Translations under genes and position numbers: made by a program
Assembly: GCA_030704615.1 (NCBI GenBank)
Contig: CM060733.1
Span: 38,378,001-38,442,000, forward strand
Length of the DNA: 64,000 nt
Direction of reading: 5' to 3'
Source of the DNA: Takakia lepidozioides
Taxonomy: Eukaryota; Streptophyta; Takakiopsida; Takakiales; Takakiaceae
Notes under the pieces: model-generated
Told to the model about the DNA's origin: nothing
The model's input: the letters and a program-made list of their open reading frames with translations, nothing else
Database searches by the model: none
In this document: one piece after another, positions 23,481 to 34,593 of the stretch
Layout: each line of letters begins with the position of its first letter
Position numbering within the stretch: position 1 is the first letter of the stretch

Positions 23481-25342
23481 ATGGGGTGGTTCACAAACTT
23501 GGCAGTGGTTATGGCGTGCGCGGCAGCAGGGTTGGTGCTGTACCCCGTGCAGGTCACGGAGAAGAAGGGGGAGCAGGCTGCCGTAGGGCTGTCAGGAATC
23601 ATCCGCTTGTTCCATTTGGTGAGTTTTGCGACTGCGCTTGGAACGTCCGTCTGGGCTTCTTTCATCGGCGGCATAATCATGTTCAAGTAAGCTCCATGTT
23701 TCCTCTTCCTCTCATCAGAGAAGCATGTTGTAAGAGCGGCTATTTCGAAGTGCCACTTTGTAAGTTCATTCCGAATGGGCTCACAATGGGTAACTCTTTA
23801 ATCGGATGTCATCAACTAATTTTAAAGATCTCAGCGTGGCGTTTGAAGCTGTCCACCCGCTCAAAGGAAGGACGCACTACCCAATATTATGAGGTTATAA
23901 GACATGCGGACATGGAGCCGTCGTTCTTCGTTATGAATTTGTTCCATTCTTTGTATGACGTTATGTCCAACTGAGGAACGAAAGGTAACGAGGTTGGAAA
24001 GAGGGCCCTTTGTGTGTGTGGAGTTGAGGCTTGATCCTCTGTTTTCGGAGAGAAATGATAGGTTCCATAGGAGCCAGAAATACGCAAGGCACGAAATACA
24101 CTCGGACAAGCAAATGGGATTCCAGTAGCTAGCAAGTTCATCTGTATCCAGGACACCTCAATCTTCTTCACCATGCTGCAACCTCTGCAGGACCAGAGGT
24201 TATCATGTGTGGACAAATTTCTGCCTTAATTTTGTAAACTGGTGGCAGATTGTAGATTCTGTGTGTGTTGAGGCTAATATGTGAAACTATCAATGGTAGA
24301 TTGTACACTTAACTTGTCCTGACAGACAAGCCATGCTCTGGGTGGATACGACTTGCATTTGGTAATTGTCAAATGTTGCTGTGCAGTTTATCACTGAAGT
24401 TACGTAAATCTCTCTGTAGACCTATTTATTACAATTGGCAAAGTTTTTGAAGCCATAAAGGATGAATACTGTGGGTGAAACTGTGATCCTTTCTGCAGAT
24501 CAAGAGTGTCTATGTATTCAAGCAGGTGTGGCAAGTGATGTCTTTCTATTTATCATATTTGCATGGAGTGACCATCGTAATGTTTGTTTGTGTGCATTGT
24601 ACTCGTGATAACAATTGTTGGGTGTGTCAGGAACTTGCCGAGGCACCAATTTGGAAATTTACAAGCAAAAATGTTTCCAGCCTACTTCAAGCTGCTGCTC
24701 GTGTGCTGTTCCATATGTGTGGGAGCACTGGCTATAACACATCCTTGGGCGACGGCCACAAAAAGAGAGAAACTACAGATTGTAGCTCTTGGAACTTCGC
24801 TTTTCACAGTGCTTATCAACTTATTGATCTTCCAACCTCTGACTGTCAAGGTTTGTCACGCTATCATCGGCTTTCTTGCTTGCAAGGTGTCCCTGAGTTC
24901 TGTTAGATAGAGTGCAGTAATATTGAATTGATGGATACTGTCAAGCTTTTGCCCCGAAACCGAAGTTAATGTTCAGTCACTTCTCAGTGTAGGGGAGTGT
25001 TGTCTCTCTTCATTTTCCCCTCTATTTGGTAACTGGACTAAACTATAATGTGTCTGTTATGCAGGTTCTTGAGTTCAAAATGTTCATTTGAAAAAGTGAT
25101 GATCAAATGGTTTGTGTTAAATGCAGGTCATGAAAGAGAGGCACAGGATTGAGAAAGGGGAGAATGTTGGGACAGAAGTTGGGTGGTCCAAGAATGTGGA
25201 GGCAGCGAAGCGGAACCCTGAGTTGGCAAAAATTAACAAGAAGTTTGGCATGGTGCATGGATTCTCTTCATTGGCCAACCTATTCTTTGTTGGTGGCTTA
25301 GCATTTCATTCTTGGTATCTTGCCTCCCGTATGCTGCTGTAG
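23481..25342 (+). CDS. TMEM205-like (DUF4149) integral membrane protein
   Basis: Exons 23481-23686, 24631-24850 and 25127-25342 join in phase to give 213 residues. The start MGWFTNLAVVMACAAAG leads a first hydrophobic segment. It is followed by GIIRLFHLVSFATALG and TSVWASFIGGIIMFK, the conserved TMEM205 segment. Exon 2 carries FPAYFKLLLVCCSICVGALA and a second hydrophobic pair. Exon 3 has the charged loop VMKERHRIEKGEN, then KINKKFGMVHGFSSLANL and a last membrane span. About four or five membrane segments are predicted by eye. Human TMEM205 (about 190 residues) is linked to cisplatin resistance; plant members have no firmly known role. Some Arabidopsis relatives fuse this domain to a LEA region; this one stands alone. 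Confidence 0.93.
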
Positions 25343-25620
25343 GCCATCACACGGCTGTGTCGTACCCATATCTGTGCCAATGCAACCTGACTTTACAGCA
25401 GCAACTGCAGATTCATTGATTTTGCAGATCCTTCATATTGGAGGTGGACAACATGACTCCCTCAGTGGTTCAATGTTAGACATAGGACTTTGAATTTTGC
25501 ACTTATTTAGGTCGAGGCTAGGTCTTCCAACTCGGCCTTTTGGCCTACAAAAAAACATACCTCATTCACATCCATAGCTGCCCTTTCCCTGCTAAAAATT
25601 TTGAGCCTTCTCTGGCTTGC

Positions 25621-25630
25621 AATAAATAAA
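25621..25630 (+). terminator. Candidate polyadenylation signal of the TMEM205-like gene
   Basis: Overlapping AATAAA hexamers (AATAAATAAA) lie about 280 bases after the stop codon. They are the nearest good match downstream. Confidence 0.4.
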
Positions 25631-26368
25631 GATTCAGTTTCCGGTCTTCACTGTCTCTCACGATGTTTCACTAGTTTCTACAGTTTGCAGTTGGCTCCGC
25701 CCTGTCCCCGCCCTTGTCAGGCTCTTTCCTTTTTAAAATTTTAATGTTTTTTATTGATGACAAATGGATTTCCATTGCACAGGCTCCTTCCTTTCCTCTG
25801 TTGCTGCCCTTCCTCCTACCCAGGCAGCCTGCCTTCTGCTGGCTTCTTGTTGTCCTGTGCACATATATGTATAGACCCCTTCACAAAACCTACCTACTTG
25901 CAAGCTGCAAGGTGCAGGTGGAAGTTTCACCGGCTTTGTACCGAATTCGACCCTGCTTAAAGCAAACACCCAGACTGTATTCATAGTTCAGCTCTATACA
26001 TAAAGACACAGAGAAATGTCCATAAATCTTTCTTAGATGATGAAGAATTGAATGCCACGTGATTATCATCATGCAAGCAAGGTTATAATAGCTTCGAGGC
26101 TGGAAGGGGGATTTCAGAAAAGAGACGCAACCCAGCATGATATCACACACTGTTTGGACGTCAGGCAGAAGCTTTAATTTTCACCTCCACACATTGCGAT
26201 GAGACCTCCAAAAACCTTATGATGAATGCCATACTTTGAAGTGCTCGGTGCTCAATTCAGGCTGTGGACTGGGGGAAGGGCTTATAGGTAAGGCCATTGG
26301 ATTTGGCAAGGACCATACAAGAGTTCCATGATGCCACCGTTTCTGCAATTTGCATGGCTCATCAGGTG

Positions 26369-26728
26369 GCAAGTATGGAATGCCAAAAGGGCCATGCTTT
26401 CTCTTTCAGTTATGCACCCATGAGCCACTGGATAGATGCCCAGGTCCACTGGAAATATGCCGGTTGCCACTGGAAAGATGCCGGCTGCCACTGGTTACCC
26501 GCGGGAGGACTGCGGTCTTGCGTGACCATACTTTATACAAAGTATTTATATGAATACCGAGTAAATTTATATGGGAATTCCATACGTTCCAAATTTTCTG
26601 TAGAATGCCCAGTTCATCGTGCGGGCAGGGTTCGCTCGAGGGAGGGGAAAACAGGGTGTTTTTGGGGTTCTTCCCAAGGTAGCCGTTTTGTTGTTGTGCA
26701 TTATGGTTTTGCGATTCAAGAGGATGTT
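26369..26728 (+). repeat. Left arm of a large imperfect inverted repeat
   Basis: This arm matches the reverse complement of 27178-27492. Shared blocks include TATGGAATGCC, TAAATTTATATGGGAATTCC, GGGCAGGGTTCGCTCGAGGG and CCGTTTTGTTGTTGTGCAT. It contains short tandem units of the type CCACTGGAAAGATGCCGG. A 154-codon frame spans it, but the matching frame in the other arm is broken, so coding is doubtful. Confidence 0.75.
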
Positions 26729-27177
26729 TATTTTAGTGAGAATTGGAAAATTTTAAGCTAGCATACACATACCGTATCAAGTTGAATGTTTGTACAAACA
26801 ATATCCATGTCTTTCATTGGATGTAGAGTTGCTCCTTCTCTGTTGTTTGTGTATTCAAGAATAGAATTATAGACCTGATGAAAAGCAACCAATTAATCAG
26901 GACATGAATAAATCTCCAATTTGTAATATACGTGACATAAATCTGTATTAGTTTTATTGCAGGATAAAGCAAGTAAAGGTTGTCATAGATACGAATTGTT
27001 TCAGCAATTTGTGAGCCAGGAGTTTCGTAGGTCGTCTGCATCTTGCGTATCCTTCTCTGCAATTCCAGAAGTGTGGACATACACCACTTTTACTTTGTAA
27101 CATGCATTTTTGGTGAGTGATACCTCCCTCCACTGATCACAAAACGCTTGATATTCTAGGCCTCCTCCTGAATCAAA

Positions 27178-27492
27178 ACCTCCTCCTGAATCGCAAAATC
27201 AAAATGCACAACAACAAAACGGCTACATTGGGAGGAACCCCAAAAACACCCTGATTTCCCCTCCCTCGAGCGAACCCTGCCCGCGTGATGAACCGGGCAT
27301 ACTACAGAAAAATTTAGAACGTGTGGAATTCCCATATAAATTTACTCGGTATTTGTATAAATACTCGGTATAAAGTACGGTCGCGCAAGACCGGTCCTCC
27401 CACGGGTAACCAGCATCTTTCCAGTGGACATGGGCATCTTCCCAGTGGTCATGGGTTGCTAGAAAGTATGGCCCTTTCGGCATTCCATAGGC
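27178..27492 (-). repeat. Right arm of the inverted repeat
   Basis: This is the reverse-complement partner of 26369-26728, separated from it by a spacer of about 450 bases. The spacer has no recognisable gene. The arms differ by several small gaps, so this is either an old pair of oppositely inserted repeats or the long termini of a decayed element. No target duplication was identified. Confidence 0.75.
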
Positions 27493-27788
27493 AAGCACTG
27501 CATGCGCCACTTGGTCGTCCACTGCATGCGCCAACTTGTCTGATTTCCTTGCTTTCTTCCTTCCTGCGCTGCTCAGACCTGGCTATGGATCTTCCGGCAT
27601 GCCCTGCACAGATCATGGATGCCACTCACAGTTTGATCGGCTACTTTAAGTATTGCATTGTTGCAGAACACCATAGAGTTCGCTTCAGATCACTCTCAGT
27701 CTGCTAGAATTTGTTGCAGCAATATTCTTTCCCTTTTCCTACCGAATTTGTGCTGCAGTTGTAGACATTAGAGTTTCAAGTTGTGGCG

Positions 27789-28120
27789 ATGGCGTTGAGG
27801 GTGGCAAAGCTGCTGGGCGAGCGCGCGACTGCTTTCGATGGATTAGCACATCGCGTCCGATTTTTCGGCAAGTGGCTGACGTTTCGCAGTCTGTCAAGGA
27901 GCCGGGAGGCTCAGGCTCCGTGAGCGGCACCAAGGACATGAACGTCGGGGCCAGGGAATCCGTGACAGAGGGCGCGGAGAGTCCGAAGGATGTGGCAGAA
28001 ACTTTGAAACAACACGATGATGCTTCCGAGACTGACTCTACTGGTGATTTGAACAGGAAGCCCGTTGGGAATGCGGACAAGCAGCAGGTGCGAGAAGACA
28101 TTACTGGAAGCAATCCTTAA
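27789..28120 (+). pseudogene. LEA-like hydrophilic protein, reading frame interrupted
   Basis: An ATG at 27789 opens MALRVAKLLGERATAFDGLA, then HRVRFF, which looks like an organelle-targeting presequence. The frame ends early. A second frame, entered at about 27870, runs VADVSQSVKEPGGSG to KQQVREDITGSNP with a stop at 28118-28120. It is rich in Gly, Ser, Asp, Glu and Lys and lacks hydrophobic segments, as LEA proteins do. The two frames differ by one base, and the change falls at a run of five Ts near 27858. A single lost T (real mutation or assembly error) would explain it. There is no room for an intron. The LEA call rests on composition only. Confidence 0.45.
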
Positions 28121-30543
28121 AATCTCGCAGCTTGAACCACGCAGATTGAGTGCAATCTCGTGCCATATGTCCGGAAGTCATTGGTCAAGTACACTAGAAT
28201 ATCCGCGCATTCAGGAGTAGTTCAGGAGTAACCATCGGATTCGTTTCCTTGTTCAAGTATCCCAATCGGAGTGTTCAGATCAGGGCATGATCACCCGCAT
28301 AAATGTCTCACTAGCCACTTACAATTATGCCAAGATCAACGTGGAGACAGATTTCTGCATCAACTTCATCAGGCTGCTCTGAAAACACTTTTTTCATGGA
28401 TTTCCTGAAGTGTTGTGCTGGTCGTGGCAATTAGCATGATGACCTCCACACACATCTAGTGCACACTAATATAAATTTTAGCATTCCATCTACATATTCC
28501 TCATTTGAGCAAACAGCTGCCACGCTGATGCTGTCTGATGTAGTCAATTTGATACAATTTATCATGTAACAGGAAAGTTCATTTCTCAGCGAAGCTTTCC
28601 ACCAGCAAAAACTCATGTCTCTCTCGCAATCTGGACTCCCCCACACCATCAGCCCCAGTTAGGAGAGCGTTTGTGTTGTGGGAGCAATTGTGCCAAAAAA
28701 AAAAACATGGAGGCCTCGACATCATTGATCCAGGAAAATAGATCCAATCACTCCTGGCTAAATGGATACCAAGGGCTATTAAGCAGAGGCACAGCCCATG
28801 GAGTAAGCCTGTCCAACCGTACCTAATGGGCTCCATCCTAGCACTTAAGAGATTACACATGGGTACGTGTGGACTTTAGTAGAGTTGGAGCATGTTCCTA
28901 ATAATTTTATATAGTTAACTATGCCCGCTCTTCTTAGTACTGATGAGTAATACTACATGGTCTACAGGAGGTACGCATAGATGCAAAGCTAGGGTTCTTT
29001 GTGTTGATGCTATAAGACCCAACAATCTTCCACTTTGGAATTATCTAGGGTTTTCCTCAAGCATTATGCTTTCTCATCGTCTCTTTTGACTTCATTTCTG
29101 TGGAGGTCTTTCTTACGCGCAGGGTCGTAGTCTCCTGGCTCCTGTTCTATTGCTCTCTCCTACATGGTCTCCGTGTGAGCTCAGGCCTCATGGCAGCCTT
29201 CGGGCATGACCAGCAAACGCTCACTAAACTGCTGCTCCATCACTATGTGAGGCGTATGGTGAGGAAAATCTATGAAAACACCATTCTCTTTCAATCGTTT
29301 CTATAAGATGATTCAAGTAAATAAGGTCAGATTCTTTCATGCTGTCAGGACACTTTGTTCAGGGATGAACTTCCTCTTGCTTCCCTTCATGGAGATGATA
29401 AAAAATATTGCGGTAGCAAATATGCTGTAAGACGGAGGGACTAAAGTTCCTGTGGTTAAAGGTTGGAAGACTCGTTTATGCATATCCATGATTCAATTCT
29501 GCATAACATGGTGGATTGACTGGGCTTTGAGGCAGAGAATTGGTCGCAGGGGCTAAAGGAAGCCCTTTCCCCGCCCTTTCCAGTACTACAGCTGCCTCTC
29601 AGAGTCAAGCGTCAAGGAAAGTATCAACTGTTCCTTTGAGGATTGCACGGTCCTGTAAGGTAGCATACCCTCCGAACCCTTTCCTAATTCAGCCCCTCCC
29701 CCAAAAAAAAAATCCCTAAATAGTCCTTGGCGTCCTTGGCAAACGCGTTGGACACATGGACGGAATTATGCAAAAAAAAAACGGACGGGATTTTGTTCTT
29801 CATGTGGATGGACGACATTATTAATGAACATGACGGTGCGTTTTAATGCAATTTATTAAGTATCTTTATATTCTAATGAGGTGCATTTTTGGACGAGATT
29901 ATTCTCGAGTTCAGTTCTGCCGACTACTGTAGATAGATCTCTGTGTTTGTAAACACGACATTGCATGAATCACGGGATGTTTTTGTAAAACTACCCGGGA
30001 TGTTTTTTCTCAACGGTGTCACAAGATTACAAAGTTTACGTGATGGATCATATTCTTCTCTGTTACGATATTGCAGAGTAGAGGTTGCGAGTTATGCACT
30101 TCAGTGCACATGGCTGTACATTAGAGGTCACAATCCAACAATATGTTCGATTTGGTCTTAGATTTGGTCTTAACTTTCCAGGGGATCTAGTCCAACGTCT
30201 ACTCTCTCTCGTTGTAGAAATGAATTCAATTGTTTTCACTCATTACAGATCTACCTCTCAAGTCAGTAGGCACTCTATCCGTTCCTTGCACTACATGGAC
30301 ATAGATGATGACATCACCGGAAGTTACACACCTCTATATGCACCCCAAGTTCTCTCATTCCAACTTGACTCAATCGCCTGAACACAGTAGCAATGACGTA
30401 TATGGAAGGCAATTTGCATAAACATAGAGTCAGTTTGACATGCCATTTCTAGATGCAACCTGCAACCAACATTCAGCCATATCATTTAGAGATTTGACCA
30501 ATCAATCTCCCCCCTGCCTTCGAACTCAAATCCATGTCACGAC
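28121..30543. other. Gene-poor stretch
   Basis: I see no gene here. A minus frame at 28431-28860 contains a poly-A run on the plus strand (28696-28705) and may be a decayed retroelement. A frame at 29100-29306 is not recognised. Confidence 0.35.
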
Positions 30544-30980
30544 TTGCTACCTCGAAACAGATCAAAGGAGAAAAGAGGGTCAAGCGAGGATTTGGAACAT
30601 GCCATGAATGTTGTAGAGGAAGGTATGGAGCGTAATAAGGCTACTCGTTTGTGGGGCATCCCTCCTTCGATCCTTCGAGATCACCTCATAGGAAAAACCA
30701 AAAGTCGCAAAGTGGGAGCTGCATCAGTTCTATCAAAAGATGAAGAAGACCAAATTGTGAAGTGGGTGTTGGAGATGCAAGAATTGGGGCATAGACTCAC
30801 CATTCATCAATTGAAGCTCAAGGTTGCAGAGATAGGTCAAGAGCGCGTCACCCCATTCATCAATGGCATACCTGGAGCAAGTTGGTGGAGATGGTTCAAA
30901 CAACGACATCCACAAATTTCCCTGCGAGTTGCATAAGGGATGGAAGTTAGTCGAGCCAAAGCCCGTTCATTGGTGAGTTA
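30544..30980 (+). pseudogene. Pogo/Tigger-like transposase N-terminal region, broken
   Basis: The frame reads RNRSKEKRGSSEDLEHAMN, then NKATRLWGIPPSILRDHL, a psq-type helix-turn-helix. It goes on through LTIHQLKLKVAEIGQ and GASWWRWFKQRHP, a CENP-B-type DNA-binding region. A TAA stop at about 30934 interrupts it: the frame goes on GMEVSRAKARSL right after the stop, as in relatives of this family. No DDE catalytic domain follows. No in-frame ATG precedes the conserved part. It is a relic of a DNA transposon. Confidence 0.7.
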
Positions 30981-31511
30981 AAAGATAAGATATCAGGATG
31001 ATAGACTCAAAGATACACTCTGAGTATGTTCACATGCAAAAGGGACAGACAGATGCTGATGCAGCTTCAGCCTGCTCATTGCGGTAACGCGGGTCCTGTC
31101 ATGGAGCTCGCTGCGAACACCAAGGAACGACCTGCAGCATGCACGATACACGATAATGAGGACGGCGATGGACATTCCGGATAAAGTGAATGATGCATTT
31201 AGGATTATCAGTGACTGGTTTGAAGTTGGGAAAGAGGGGGAATCCTAAGCTACTGGTGACAGAGCTCTAAGAAAATTAGAGCAGCATTAGATTTGGCCCA
31301 ATAGAATATTAGATTAAGATTGAGTCGTCTTTAAAATATTTGCCTGATGTGTTTTTACAAAATAAAAACTATAAACTGTAAAGTCAACATACAATAAAAC
31401 AGTGTATTAAATGTTATTCTAACCTGACAATAACCATAGTCGGAACCCGAAATAACCATAATGAGCGTTTGCAAGGACAGATGTGGGCCCAGACTAGATG
31501 TATCATAGATG

Positions 31512-31693
31512 TATCTAGGGGCGAAAGGGGTCAGTGGAAAAAATTTGTTCAGTAAATTATAACAATGTCATACCCACACCCAAATTGAAGCAAAAAATTG
31601 ATTATCTAGGGGCGAAAGGGGTCAGTGGAAAAAATTTGTTCAGTAAATTATAACAAATTCATACCCACACCCAAATTGAAGCAAAAAATTGTT
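31512..31693. repeat. Two-copy tandem duplication, 91-bp unit
   Basis: Units 31512-31602 and 31603-31693 are nearly identical. Each starts TATCTAGGGGCGAAAGGGG and ends near GAAGCAAAAAATTG; they differ at a few bases (CAATGTCAT versus CAAATTCAT). The sequence is non-coding. Confidence 0.9.
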
Positions 31694-33156
31694 CTATAAG
31701 GGAGCCCCATCACATTATAACATATTTCGGACACAAGATAATATAAAGTATTTTGTGCAATAAAACTCCCCGAGCTTAAAAGGACAGTGATAGGGTAGGC
31801 TACCTTATCGCAAGTTTACTAGGCAACCAAAGATCGGCCCTCCCTATCCATATATATCTTTTGCGCCTCTTCCATTGCTCTTGACATTTCTGCACATCCA
31901 TTAAAAAAAAAAGACAAGACAATAAGTCTAATGAAGATAGGAAAACTTTCTTTATGCATCATTGTCAAACGTCAGATGAAAGAACTTATAACTTGTTTGC
32001 AATGATGATTAGGAAGTATGGTACCTCAATAGTAGAATCTCAAATGACTTTGTCGTAGGAAATGGGCAAGTGAGTGAGATTTTATTCTTCAGCGTTGTGA
32101 GCGAACACGCATGGCGTTGTCTGCAGTCGTATAACAGCCCCCTAGATGTTCAAATTCGGTCAATTGGAATCGCTCGCCTTCAACTACTGCTCCCTACAGG
32201 TACCCTAGTCATATAAATGCCTGAGCGCTTTGGCATCATGGACGTCGCAGACCCTTCCATTTGTGGGTTATACCAGTAGCTCTGTCGATGTTTTGCCTTT
32301 TCTGTAACAAATGGTCCCGAATCTGCACTGATATTTGAATGTATGGGCTGTTTAGGACAATCACCTGGAAAGAATGGAGGAAAAAAAGGAGCCTATGACC
32401 TTGTTACACATGTTGGAAAGGTTGCTGCTCTTGCTAAAGTGAAGACTCCCACTGATAAGGGAGTGAAGCCATCGAATATGAGCCTATTTGTTCGTTTGTA
32501 GTCAATGCATGACATGAGTTGGCTCTTGATGGCTTCCAAGCATATGTGTGTTGGTTTTTTTCTTGTCACTTTTGTTTCCGGAAAACTTATTTGTATCCTA
32601 AGCTTTAGCAATGTTATATGAAGAAAAGACTTGTTGAAGATCATTACTCCTCAGCTACTGTATACATAATGGGATCTGTTTTTTTTTTTAACCCTATTTT
32701 TTTTAATTTTACTTTTGCATGTGTGGTAAATACTTGCCCCCATATGTTTATTGTTAATTAGTTCCAACTGGGTCCACTCGGGGTCTCTGATTCTATTTTC
32801 AGTGTCAAAACTTCCAAAAATAGAAGCTTAAAAGGTGCTTTTACATTCACGGCTATTAATATGGAGCATTTAGGGGAGTAGAACGATGATGTGGAATTGG
32901 AGATGATGTGACAGGGTTAAAAATTGTAGTCACAAATCGTCTCTGATTTCCTGTTTGTGTACGATATGGAGACAATAGCATGGCCGTGGAAGTTCATAAA
33001 CTCTATTTTGTGGGACTTTCGTATGCTCCCTTTGAAAACGATTCCTCCGCTATCAGCCGATTGGCACAATAATGATGCGCCCTTTCAAACCCGCAATGTT
33101 CGAACAACTCGGCACCATGTAGCTCTGATTCTACGTTACGACACGAGCAAAAGGCA
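31694..33156. other. Non-coding interval
   Basis: This holds short frames only. The frame 32957-33160 (about 67 codons) ends 1 base past the start of the unassigned ORF that follows and might be its displaced N-terminal part. Nothing else is recognised. Confidence 0.35.
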
Positions 33157-33849
33157 GTGATCTTGATTGGTACATCCCGCCCTCGCCATCCTCAGCGCTA
33201 CTTGCCTTGGCATGGAACACCATCCTACCCCAACCAACCTCCCCATGTCTTGGCCCCTACTCCACTTGCAGCATTCGTCGAATTCCCTGGTTATCTGAAT
33301 TTCACCACTGCGATCCGGGTTTGGGTTCTACACGATGGGGAAGCACAAACGTTTGTCAGTGATCCAGGTTTCGGTCACGTTCGAGACTTCATTGACCATG
33401 GTGAAGGAATGCATGTTACACTGAATGGTGATGAGATCAACAGTTTGAGAGATTTCCACCATGCCTATTGGGGTGGAACACGCTATGGTCCCGATAACGC
33501 AAATGATGATGGTGACGACGGCGACAACAACGAGCGTGATAGGGATGTTACAAAACGTCTCAGTCTTGATGCTCCAGATCCCCGCACCCTCGCGCCCCTC
33601 ATACCACCGGAATCTTTTTCCCTGGTTGATAATCCCATACACGCTTCAACTGGGTTACGATTATCTACACGCATGGGTCAAGTCCTTCGCAAAGAGGATA
33701 TTCGAGCCAAACGAATCGGATTGTTTGACGAGACGTTTGATTTGGCTGATGCGGACTTGCTTCCTCATTCGGTTGAATGCGTTCTCTTGCCCTTGACGCG
33801 TGACATTTTGATCAAGTTTATTGAAGCCGCATTTGAGGTTGATGACTAG
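33157..33849 (+). CDS. Unassigned 230-codon ORF
   Basis: The frame is open from a non-ATG codon (GTG at 33157) to a TAG at 33847-33849. It is one of the longest uninterrupted frames in the left part of the window. The product is Pro-rich at the start (PRHPQRYLPWHGTPSYP). It then has a compact middle (YLNFTTAIRVWVLHDGE), an acidic Asp/Asn run (DDGDDGDNNERDRD) and an acidic end. No signal peptide or membrane segment is seen. I recognise no domain. The preceding frame (32957-33160) overlaps it by four bases and could belong to it after a frameshift. A run of about 20 Ts follows near 33910-33931. It may be an exon, a mobile-element protein or a spurious frame. Confidence 0.35.
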   Translation: MILIGTSRPRHPQRYLPWHGTPSYPNQPPHVLAPTPLAAFVEFPGYLNFTTAIRVWVLHDGEAQTFVSDPGFGHVRDFIDHGEGMHVTLNGDEINSLRDFHHAYWGGTRYGPDNANDDGDDGDNNERDRDVTKRLSLDAPDPRTLAPLIPPESFSLVDNPIHASTGLRLSTRMGQVLRKEDIRAKRIGLFDETFDLADADLLPHSVECVLLPLTRDILIKFIEAAFEVDD

Positions 33850-34593
33850 GTTATAAATAAGTCTGACCCTCACTTGAGGTATATGATAAGACATTTTCTA
33901 CATTTATTGGTTTTTTTTTTTTTTTTTTTTTCCTTTTTGTCATTGCGAAAGTAAGGCCGATGATGCGGCATGGTACACTTCAATTACCTCAGCCATAGGT
34001 GTCTATCATAACTCACATCATTAGTAACACCATTTTTCATGATAACATGAGCAATTGCACAATTCAACTTTTCATTCTTGATATCGCTTCTTGCAAGGAT
34101 TCCGGCAGGCACCACGAAGAATGACAATCCAAGCTCCAAGTAGCTGTAGATGTTTCAGATGTTAGCTTGCCAGTAGTTTCATCAGGCTTCTTAAGAAAGG
34201 TAGTTTGAAAGGTTTTAGATTGACTGGATTCTTGAGCCAATATCTTTATGTAGTGAAGAGGACCTTTTGCTTCACTTCCATTACAATTTTCCAACCAATC
34301 TTGCTGGAATCATCAGCATGTACATATTCAATTAACTAAACCTCTCCATGATCATGTCTGTGAGTTGCTTTACCGGGAGTGCGTCTTCTTTGTTAATAGA
34401 GAGGTGGTGAAGAGATAGAATGTACTCATGCCGTTCCCTGCAAATGTTGGCTTGCCATAGCCTTACAGCCATTGACCCCGTGTGAAGAGAGAAAGAATAC
34501 TGATGGGCCCATCCATAGGACAATATATATATCCAAGCATGGTTTTTTTATACCAAACTGTTCATGAAATTCAGCCTATAATTGGGAGGACAG

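Noticed and set aside
24526-24906. 126-codon plus frame inside the TMEM205-like gene
   Set aside because: It is a shifted frame over exon 24631-24850; the other frame matches TMEM205 and joins the neighbouring exons.
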